Shown piece after piece: positions 1 to 4,181 of a stretch of DNA of 9,165 bases. The notes beneath the pieces were generated by a model. It saw only the letters and a list, made by a program, of their open reading frames with translations, did no database searches and was not told where the DNA came from. Location: NCBI GenBank assembly GCA_943914435.1, contig CALUBY010000030.1:1-9165 (forward strand), written 5' to 3'. Position 1 is the stretch's first letter; every line of letters starts with the position of its first letter. The stretch is from an uncultured bacterium. GTDB lineage: Bacteria > Patescibacteriota > Minisyncoccia > Phycocordibacterales > Phycocordibacteraceae. Position numbers and translations under genes: made by a program.

Positions 1-29
1 CACATGAACGGGCGTTTCTTTTTATACAT
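1..29 (+). terminator. Right half of a terminator cut by the window edge (tentative)
   Basis: AACGGGCGTT at 8-17 followed by TCTTTTTAT looks like the descending arm and U-tract of an intrinsic terminator whose ascending arm would lie before base 1. It would end a plus-strand gene to the left. In the minus direction the same A-rich flank follows tRNA-Gly(UCC), so it could work both ways. The left arm is not visible, so this is only a suggestion. Confidence 0.3.
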
Positions 30-34
30 TCAAG

Positions 35-105
35 TGCGGGATAGGAGAATCGAACTCCTGCTCTCAGTTTGGAAAACTGATGTTCTACCATTAAACTAAT
101 CCCGC
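35..105 (-). tRNA. tRNA-Gly(UCC)
   Basis: The minus strand folds as a full cloverleaf. The acceptor stem is GCGGGAT/ATCCCGC, the D-arm GTT...AAC, the anticodon stem TCAGT/ACTGA with loop TTTCCAA (anticodon UCC, reading GGA), and the T-arm AGGAG/CTCCT with loop TTCGATT. The base at position 73 is A, not the U usual in bacterial tRNA-Gly. The next bases on the transcript are CTTG, so CCA is not encoded and must be added by the cca product. An extended -10 (TGTGC then TATCCT) lies just upstream. Confidence 0.96.
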
Positions 106-115
106 TTCGCAGACG

Positions 116-145
116 AGGATAGCACATTTTCTATTCACTTGTCTT
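116..145 (-). promoter_or_regulatory. Candidate promoter of tRNA-Gly(UCC)
   Basis: Read on the minus strand, AAGACA (145-140) is followed after 18 bases by TATCCT (121-116), with TGTGC directly before the -10. The predicted start is a few bases before the tRNA 5' end at 105. AAGACA matches the -35 consensus TTGACA at 4 of 6 positions. Confidence 0.45.
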
Positions 146-225
146 CTTTTTTCCCAGCGAGGGTGTAGGAATGTAATCCTTCCCAATCCCCTACCCTCCT
201 GGCGACGTTTCGGTCAAACACAAAG

Positions 226-296
226 TCGGGGTGCGGAGAATTGAACTCCGTCTACTTGTTCCCAAAACAAGCGTACTACCGGTATACGACACCCCG
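226..296 (-). tRNA. tRNA-Pro(UGG)
   Basis: The minus strand gives acceptor stem CGGGGTG/CACCCCG, anticodon stem CTTGT/ACAAG with loop TTTGGGA (anticodon UGG, reading CCA and other CCN codons by wobble), and T-arm CGGAG/CTCCG with loop TTCAATT. The C1-G72 pair with A73 is the usual bacterial proline identity set. CCA is not encoded: the transcript continues with CTTTG after A73. It lies 86 bases downstream of the yraN stop on the same strand, so co-transcription is possible. A weak -10-like TAAGAT lies at 320-325. Confidence 0.96.
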
Positions 297-382
297 ACTT
301 TACTTTCGACCCGCACCGAATCTTACTCAAGGAGACCAGGATACCTTCTCACATATCTCCTGTATTCGCTATCCTAGCAGAT

Positions 383-778
383 TTATAGGATTTGCGGCAG
401 GTAGGAGACTCGAGCAACTCCGTCCCGCTCTCGAAGCCACACGAGCACCCCATCAACCGCAAGGTGACCTTTCCAGTCCCGATTAGCGGCATACCACTCC
501 CCCGTTCGAGATACTCGTCGAATTTTGCGCTCATGAAGGTTGCTCGAAGGATCGTATATCCGGCCAGAAGCAGCAGAAACAGGAAATTCTTTGCAAAGGA
601 CTGATTTTACTTCGACAAAATGAAGCGCGTCTCCTTTTCGAACGATAATATCTATTTCACCTGTTTTTCTCCGCACGTTTCTATCAATCACTCGAAATCC
701 TCTTCTTTTCAAAAATGCTGCCGCTACGTTTTCCCCATAGTCTCCAACCTCCTTCCGGGACATGTCTTTCATGTTCAT
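383..778 (-). CDS. yraN: YraN/UPF0102 family endonuclease-like protein
   Basis: This 131-residue protein has the UPF0102 hallmarks. They are an N-terminal helix with GEN at 15-17, a GFRVIDRNVR strand region at 27-36, GEIDII at 40-45 and FVEVK at 54-58. Glu41/Asp43 and the E-x-K at 56-58 form the PD-(D/E)xK-type nuclease core shared with Holliday-junction resolvase folds. The cellular role of YraN is not settled. A basic segment follows at about 79-92 and the protein ends with YLPQIL. Three in-frame Met codons occur at 1, 3 and 6. I chose the first because a -10-like TACGAT (792-787) lies 8 bases before it, matching the leaderless arrangement of neighbouring genes, and no start has a clear Shine-Dalgarno. 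It is transcribed toward the Pro and Gly tRNA genes. Confidence 0.9.
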   Translation of the reverse strand: MNMKDMSRKEVGDYGENVAAAFLKRRGFRVIDRNVRRKTGEIDIIVRKGDALHFVEVKSVLCKEFPVSAASGRIYDPSSNLHERKIRRVSRTGEWYAANRDWKGHLAVDGVLVWLRERDGVARVSYLPQIL

Positions 779-1004
779 ATTAGGGAATCGTACGAAGTCC
801 TAGATAAGGCCTTAATAAAAACCTTATAGAATATGGATATGGCAGGAATAATGAAGTGTTCTTCACGTTTGTCCTATGTCCGTTATCCCCACTGTTAACA
901 GGTTTGTCCCCAGTTTTCCCCAGTCCAAAAGACAGCTTGTCCGAGTGTCTTTTGGGTTCTCTTTGGATACAGGACGAGGTGGGAGCGATACAGTATTCCC
1001 TCAC
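779..1004. other. Gene-free region with AT-rich stretch and DnaA-box-like 9-mers (candidate origin element)
   Basis: No credible gene lies here. Bases 800-860 are AT-rich and include the palindrome TAAGGCCTTA at 805-814. They are followed by TTATCCCCA (883-891), TTGTCCCCA (904-912) and TTTTCCCCA (914-922), which match the DnaA box TTATCCACA at 8, 7 and 7 of 9 positions. Their starts are 21 and 10 bases apart, so they fall on one helix face. A hairpin with arms CCAAAAGACA (925-934) and TGTCTTTTGG (946-955) follows. The order AT-rich DNA then phased boxes is typical of bacterial origins, but the boxes are imperfect and dnaA is not nearby in this window. Confidence 0.4.
787..792 (-). promoter_or_regulatory. 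-10-like element of yraN
   Basis: TACGAT on the minus strand ends 8 bases before the ATG at 778-776. A weak TTAAGG lies 17 bases further upstream. If used, transcription would start at or within a base or two of the start codon. Confidence 0.35.
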
Positions 1005-1044
1005 CCAAACAAAAAACACCCCGTGTGGGGTGTTCTTTGTTTGG
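1005..1044 (-). terminator. Terminator / near-perfect 40-bp palindrome after tRNA-Gly(GCC)
   Basis: The core stem AACACCCC/GGGGTGTT (1015-1034) has a 4-base loop and on the minus strand is followed by TTTTTTGTTT, a good intrinsic terminator for the tRNA-Gly(GCC) transcript. Pairing extends outward to 18-base arms (1005-1022 with 1027-1044) with one mismatch, and the outer arm includes the encoded CCA of the tRNA at 1042-1044. No plus-strand gene ends here, so I assign the minus direction. Confidence 0.8.
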
Positions 1045-1115
1045 TGCGGATAGGGAGAATCGAACTCCCGACTCGTCCTTGGCAAGGACGCGTTTTACCA
1101 CTAAACCATATCCGC
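1042..1115 (-). tRNA. tRNA-Gly(GCC), with encoded CCA
   Basis: The minus strand has acceptor stem GCGGATA/TATCCGC, anticodon stem CGTCC/GGACG with loop TTGCCAA (anticodon GCC, reading GGC and GGU), and T-arm GGGAG/CTCCC with loop TTCGATT. Position 73 (base 1045) is A. The transcript then reads CCA at 1044-1042, the only one of the four tRNA genes here with an encoded CCA. The tRNA body is 1045-1115. A terminator follows immediately, and an extended -10 lies upstream in the gap to tRNA-Arg. Confidence 0.96.
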
Positions 1116-1130
1116 AAGTGGCACGGGACG

Positions 1131-1141
1131 ATAATAGCACA
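1131..1141 (-). promoter_or_regulatory. Extended -10 promoter of tRNA-Gly(GCC)
   Basis: On the minus strand TGTGC is followed by TATTAT (1136-1131), which resembles the TGTGC-TATCCT element before tRNA-Gly(UCC). The -35 region is poor. The spacing suggests a start near 1124, a few bases before the tRNA 5' end at 1115, so this tRNA need not depend on read-through from tRNA-Arg. Confidence 0.45.
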
Positions 1142-1161
1142 GTAGTTCCCCTCCTTTCCAG

Positions 1162-1233
1162 TGCTCCCGCCAGGACTCGAACCTGGAACGACAGTTCCGA
1201 AGACTGTTGTGATATCCATTTCACTACAGGAGC
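1162..1233 (-). tRNA. tRNA-Arg(UCG)
   Basis: The minus strand folds with acceptor stem GCTCCTG/CGGGAGC (one G-U pair), anticodon stem ACAGT/ACTGT with loop CTTCGGA (anticodon UCG, reading CGA), and T-arm CCAGG/CCTGG with loop TTCGAGT. A73 is followed by CTGG, so CCA is not encoded. It lies 46 bases upstream of tRNA-Gly(GCC) on the same strand. Confidence 0.95.
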
Positions 1234-1389
1234 AAGCAATGGTGTCCTTGCGTACCGCATTGCTCTATGAGCCCGCCTCGCAAGTACACGGTCGTTTATC
1301 CCCCACCCTAATCCAAACCGACGGAGGACAACGTTCTGATAGTACTCTACCGTTAGGAGTTTAGCCATCCGCATACTAGTATTTTCCTA
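1234..1389. other. Intergenic region between tRNA-Arg and cca
   Basis: This 156-base divergent gap has no credible gene. It holds an inverted repeat AGCAATG (1235-1241) / CATTGCT (1258-1264), one DnaA-box-like TTATCCCCC (1296-1304, 7 of 9) and the -10-like TAGTAT before cca. I see no clear promoter for the tRNA-Arg direction. Confidence 0.5.
1377..1382 (+). promoter_or_regulatory. -10-like element of cca (leaderless start)
   Basis: TAGTAT ends 7 bases before the cca ATG at 1390. The -35 region is weak (TTAGGA at 1353-1358, spacer 18). No Shine-Dalgarno precedes the ATG. This places the predicted transcription start on or next to the start codon. Confidence 0.4.
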
Positions 1390-2853
1390 ATGAAATTCTC
1401 TATTCCCCTTGAGGTTTCCCGTGTAACCGCCTCCCTGCGTGACACTGGCTATGAAGCGTACCTTGTCGGCGGCTGCGTTCGCGACCTCCTTCTTAATCGC
1501 ACCCCTAAAGACTGGGATATCACCACAAACGCAAGCCCGGAGCAGATTCAGGCAGTGTTTCCCGAGTCCTTCTATGAGAATGATTTTGGTACGGTAGGAG
1601 TGAAGACAGGCAGTGAACTCCCGTCACTCAGCATCATTGAAGTAACTCCCTACCGTACCGAGACGGGCTACTCTGATAAACGTCGTCCGGACTCTGTGGC
1701 ATTTGGGGATAACCTTGAGGAAGATCTTGCGCGTCGCGATTTCACCATTAACGCCATTGCCCTTGATGACGCTAAAGGACTTCTTGTTGACCCCTATAAA
1801 GGACATGATGACATTCAATCAAAGGTATTAAGGACAGTTGGCCTCCCTTCTGAGCGATTTGAAGAGGATGCGCTTCGACTTATGCGTGCAGTGCGTTTTG
1901 TCGCAGAACTCGCATTTGCACTCGATTCAGAGACCGCCGCAGCAATTAAGGAGAAGGCTTCCAATCTTCAGTATGTTTCACGTGAAAGGGTTAGGGACGA
2001 ATTTGTGAGAATACTTAATTCAAGTCAGCCAATGATGGCCTTTGGCCTCTCTCAGCAGCTTGGTCTTCTTGAGCACATCGCCCCTGATTTAGTGCGAGGA
2101 ATCGGCATAGACCAGAACCAGGCACATAGCTATGATGTATTTGGTCACCTCATGCACGCTCTTCAGCATGCCGCAGATAAGGAGTTTGATATGGAACTAC
2201 GACTCGCTGCCCTCTTTCATGACGTGTCCAAGCCGGAAACAAGGCGTTGGTCTGATGAGAAGAAGGACTGGACATTCCATGGACACGAGGTGGTTGGTTC
2301 ACGTGTAACAAAAAAGGCTCTTGAAGACCTCAAGTTTTCACGTGAAACAGTTGAAAGGGTCAGTAAATTGGTTAGATGGCACATGTTCTTCTCAGATCCT
2401 GACCAAATTACCCTATCCGCTGTTCGTCGAATGATTCGAAACGTCGGTGAAGAGAATATTTGGGATCTTCTTGATCTTAGAATATGCGACCGTATTGGCA
2501 CGGGACGACCTAAAGAACAGCCTTTTAGGTTCCGTCGGTATAAAGCCATGGTTGAAGAAGCTCTCCGTGATCCGATATCAGTGTCCATGCTTAAAACAGA
2601 TGGTTCACGCATTATGGAGAAGTTCCACGTGCAACCTGGTCCCTCAATTGGATTTGTTCTTCACGCACTACTCGAAGAGGTGCTCGAGGACCCGAAACTC
2701 AACACAGAAGCCTATCTGGACAAAAAAACTGAGGAATTACTAGCGCTTCCCATTGAAGCACTGCGTAAAATGGGGGAGTCAGGCAAGAAAAGAAGGGAGG
2801 CTGAGGAAGAACGTGAGATTAAGGACATTCTTCAGAAGCACCGGGTAGGGTAG
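1390..2853 (+). CDS. cca: CCA tRNA nucleotidyltransferase (class II, with HD domain)
   Basis: The enzyme adds or repairs the 3' CCA of tRNAs from CTP and ATP. The 487 residues start with the class II nucleotidyltransferase head: LVGGCVRD at 25-32, DWDI at 41-44 whose Asp41 and Asp43 bind the catalytic metals, a likely third carboxylate at Glu84, and RRDFTINA at 115-122 in the nucleotide-selecting region. Neck/body motifs follow (ALRLMRAVRF at 161-170). An HD domain is marked by His277-Asp278 in FHDVSK and by FHGHE at 297-301. The C-terminal tail is charged (462-487). The HD domain marks the CCA-adding type that may also have phosphohydrolase activity, and poly(A) polymerase is less likely. 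Three of the four tRNA genes here lack CCA, so the enzyme should be essential. Four parS-like sites lie inside its coding sequence, and no Shine-Dalgarno precedes the ATG. Confidence 0.95.
   Translation: MKFSIPLEVSRVTASLRDTGYEAYLVGGCVRDLLLNRTPKDWDITTNASPEQIQAVFPESFYENDFGTVGVKTGSELPSLSIIEVTPYRTETGYSDKRRPDSVAFGDNLEEDLARRDFTINAIALDDAKGLLVDPYKGHDDIQSKVLRTVGLPSERFEEDALRLMRAVRFVAELAFALDSETAAAIKEKASNLQYVSRERVRDEFVRILNSSQPMMAFGLSQQLGLLEHIAPDLVRGIGIDQNQAHSYDVFGHLMHALQHAADKEFDMELRLAALFHDVSKPETRRWSDEKKDWTFHGHEVVGSRVTKKALEDLKFSRETVERVSKLVRWHMFFSDPDQITLSAVRRMIRNVGEENIWDLLDLRICDRIGTGRPKEQPFRFRRYKAMVEEALRDPISVSMLKTDGSRIMEKFHVQPGPSIGFVLHALLEEVLEDPKLNTEAYLDKKTEELLALPIEALRKMGESGKKRREAEEEREIKDILQKHRVG
1974..1989. 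other. parS-like site 1 (inside cca)
   Basis: TGTTTCACGTGAAAGG matches TGTTTCACGTGAAACA at 14 of 16 positions and keeps the central palindrome TTTCACGTGAAA intact. It is read in frame as part of cca (Val-Ser-Arg-Glu-Arg). Confidence 0.75.
2295..2310. other. parS-like site 2 (inside cca)
   Basis: TGGTTCACGTGTAACA matches the parS consensus at 14 of 16 positions. The two differences, at positions 3 and 12, lie in the half-site flanks and not in CACGTG. Its centre is 39 bases from that of site 3. Confidence 0.65.
2334..2349. other. parS-like site 3 (inside cca)
   Basis: GTTTTCACGTGAAACA matches parS at 14 of 16 positions, with the full right half-site GTGAAACA present. Confidence 0.75.
2621..2636. 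other. parS-like site 4 (inside cca)
   Basis: AGTTCCACGTGCAACC matches the TGTTCCACGTGAAACA form of parS at 13 of 16 positions. It is weaker than sites 1 and 3. Confidence 0.55.
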
Positions 2854-2856
2854 AGC

Positions 2857-2872
2857 ACTTTCACGTGGAACA
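2857..2872. other. parS-like site 5 (just after cca)
   Basis: ACTTTCACGTGGAACA matches parS at 14 of 16 positions. It begins 4 bases after the cca stop codon and its last base is the first base of the following hairpin stem. Confidence 0.75.
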
Positions 2873-2906
2873 AGACGAAAGCCCGTTTTTAACGGGCTTT
2901 CGTCTT
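2872..2906 (+). terminator. Hairpin after cca, probable terminator
   Basis: A perfect 16-bp stem (2872-2887 with 2891-2906) closes a TTT loop. The inner part, AAAGCCCGTT/AACGGGCTTT, has classic terminator form followed by CGTCTT. A true U-tract is missing in either direction, so efficiency is uncertain. The hairpin sits between two inverted parS-like sites (2857-2872 and 2916-2931). Confidence 0.6.
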
Positions 2907-2915
2907 AAATATGGT

Positions 2916-2931
2916 AGTTCCACGTGAAATA
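2916..2931. other. parS-like site 6 (intergenic)
   Basis: AGTTCCACGTGAAATA matches the TGTTCCACGTGAAACA form of parS at 14 of 16 positions. It lies on the far side of the hairpin from site 5 and in inverted orientation to it. Confidence 0.75.
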
Positions 2932-2946
2932 CTCCAGAAAAGGAAA

Positions 2947-2969
2947 AGACCGCCTGGGAAAGGCGGTCT
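2947..2969 (-). terminator. Intrinsic terminator of the small minus-strand ORF
   Basis: The 8-bp stem AGACCGCC/GGCGGTCT has a 7-base loop. On the minus strand it is followed by the tail TTTTCCTTTT and comes 13 bases after the stop of the 77-codon ORF. On the plus strand the tail is only GTTTC, so the minus direction fits better. Confidence 0.7.
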
Positions 2970-2982
2970 GTTTCATTGTCGA

Positions 2983-3216
2983 TTACGTCCAAGGGCGGCG
3001 GGCAAGGTTGGGGAAAGGGGCTTGTTTTTGGCGCCCGCCAATAGAAATATGGACAGATCTGACAGAAGAACGAACAACTGATAGCTTCAGCACAGCGCTT
3101 TCACGTGGAACCTGTTCGATCTGGACCCATTCGTTGTAAGGGAGATACGCTCCGAAGCCGTTGGACAGTCGATGTTCTACGCTATGCGCACGATAGAAAG
3201 AGCGCGCAAGGTACAT
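2983..3216 (-). CDS. Small hypothetical protein (77 residues)
   Basis: I do not recognise a family. The predicted product is basic with no membrane segment or signal peptide. It starts MYLARSFYRAH and ends with a Pro/Arg-rich tail (about 62-77). In its favour are an ATG preceded by AGGA about 7 bases upstream (rare here, where most genes lack one), a strong intrinsic terminator 13 bases after the stop, and a coherent position as the only ORF in an otherwise unexplained 370-base gap. Against it are the lack of known homologues from memory and the possibility that the transcript is a non-coding RNA ending at the same terminator. The ORF contains parS-like site 7. Confidence 0.4.
   Translation of the reverse strand: MYLARSFYRAHSVEHRLSNGFGAYLPYNEWVQIEQVPRESAVLKLSVVRSSVRSVHISIGGRQKQAPFPNLARRPWT
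3097..3112. other. parS-like site 7 (inside the small ORF)
   Basis: GCTTTCACGTGGAACC matches parS at 13 of 16 positions and keeps the core TTTCACGTGGAA. It is the last CACGTG-centred site of the cluster. Confidence 0.6.
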
Positions 3217-3341
3217 CTTCGTCCTAGGTGTTGTCCACGACTCTCACGAGCGTTATATAACCCCTAGGTCTTTATAGATACTACTCCTGTATGGGACATA
3301 GTAAAGGACAACTCTGTGGATACAGGGGATAAGTATGTCCT
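3217..3341. other. Intergenic region with DnaA-box-like 9-mers
   Basis: This region holds TTGTCCACG (3231-3239, plus, 7 of 9) and, on the minus strand, the directly adjacent TTATCCCCT (3332-3324, 7 of 9) and GTATCCACA (3323-3315, 8 of 9). The minus-strand pair lies in the loop of an inverted repeat with arms AAAGGACA (3303-3310) and TGTCCTTT (3336-3343). The right arm overlaps the xth stop codon, so the hairpin could also end xth transcription. The palindrome GTTATATAAC lies at 3252-3261. Confidence 0.4.
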
Positions 3342-4136
3342 TTAGAGCGTAATAGACACGGGGCAGTGGTCTGAACCCAGTATATTCGGGTGAATATCTG
3401 CAGCTACGACCTTCTTGGACAAGCTATCTGATACAAACACGTAATCAATACGCCATCCTACGTTCCGTTCTCTTGATTTAGCAAAGTGACTCCACCACGT
3501 GTAGTGACCTTTTCCCTGCACAAACTGCCGGAACGTGTCAGTAAAACCGCTTTTTATAATTGCGTCGATGCCTTCTCTCTCTTCGTTAGTGTAGCCATGC
3601 TTTCCTTCATTTGCCTTAGGGTTCGCCAGGTCGTCAGGACCATGCGCCACGTTTAAGTCGCCACAAAATATGACAGGCTTTTCTTCCTCAAGGCGTTTCA
3701 TATAGGCAAGAAATGCTGGGTCCCACTTTTCATGCCTCAAACCAAGACGCGAAAGATCTTCTTTTGAATTAGGGGTGTAGACAGAGACCACCCAAAAGGA
3801 AGCCATATCTGCAGCAATGACTCGGCCCTCCTCATTTGGATTCCCGTAGGAATCATTAGATAGGCCATATTTTTCTATAAGATCCTCGGGCATGCCAAAA
3901 AGCACGTTTTCAGGAGTGCGTTTGGTGAATATGGCGGTTCCACTATATCCCTTCCTGCTAGTGGCTGAATGCCAGTACTCTTCGTACCCCATGAGATCGA
4001 CAGGGGACTGGTGCTGCTCGGCCTTGGTTTCCTGCAAGCAAATGATGTCCGGTTTCAGCTCCTTTAGAAAAGGCTCGAAAAGACCTTTCTTATGGACAGC
4101 ACGGATACCGTTCACGTTCCAAGAAACAATGTTCAT
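3342..4136 (-). CDS. xth: Exodeoxyribonuclease III (AP endonuclease, ExoIII/Xth family)
   Basis: This Mg-dependent repair nuclease cuts the backbone 5' of abasic sites and trims 3' ends. The 264 residues match the usual family length and carry all the motifs: Asn7 in WNVNG, Glu36 in LQETK, Tyr120 in YTPN, Asp160 and Asn162 in GDLNVAH, WRIDY at 228-232, and Asp256-His257 in SDHCPV at the C terminus. I chose the ATG at 4136 because family members begin with a sequence like MNIVSWNVNG. The reading frame extends 9 codons further to a GTG at 4163 that has no support. TACAAT (4148-4143) lies 6 bases before this ATG, suggesting its own promoter and a leaderless start. The recombinase gene ends 45 bases upstream on the same strand. 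Confidence 0.96.
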   Translation of the reverse strand: MNIVSWNVNGIRAVHKKGLFEPFLKELKPDIICLQETKAEQHQSPVDLMGYEEYWHSATSRKGYSGTAIFTKRTPENVLFGMPEDLIEKYGLSNDSYGNPNEEGRVIAADMASFWVVSVYTPNSKEDLSRLGLRHEKWDPAFLAYMKRLEEEKPVIFCGDLNVAHGPDDLANPKANEGKHGYTNEEREGIDAIIKSGFTDTFRQFVQGKGHYTWWSHFAKSRERNVGWRIDYVFVSDSLSKKVVAADIHPNILGSDHCPVSITL

Positions 4137-4142
4137 AGGCCC

Positions 4143-4148
4143 ATTGTA
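4143..4148 (-). promoter_or_regulatory. -10-like element of xth
   Basis: TACAAT on the minus strand differs from TATAAT at one position and ends 6 bases before the xth ATG. No convincing -35 is seen. Confidence 0.45.
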
Positions 4149-4181
4149 CCGCTTATGCGGCACCCTAGAACAGGGGAGTAT

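Noticed and set aside
106..225. Imperfect inverted repeat between the Gly(UCC) and Pro tRNA genes (GAGGGT...TAG with CTACCCTC)
   Set aside because: It contains a bulge, has a long loop and no T-tract in either direction, so I could not support a terminator or RNA gene.
895..1374. 159-codon minus-strand ORF crossing tRNA-Arg and tRNA-Gly(GCC)
   Set aside because: It reads straight through two tRNA genes and a terminator, and its sequence shows no family motif. It is a chance frame.
2217..2612. 131-codon minus-strand ORF opposite cca
   Set aside because: It lies wholly opposite a well-supported cca reading frame and has no recognisable domain.
2970..3216. Possible SRP, 6S or tmRNA gene in the gap after cca
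   Set aside because: I looked for the conserved cores of these RNAs on both strands and found none. A local GGCGGGC/GCCCGCC pairing near 2997-3040 does not extend into a larger fold.
3491..3506. Another CACGTG inside xth
   Set aside because: The flanks (TCCAC before, TAGTG after) do not match parS half-sites, and the codons are explained by the conserved HYTWW region of ExoIII.
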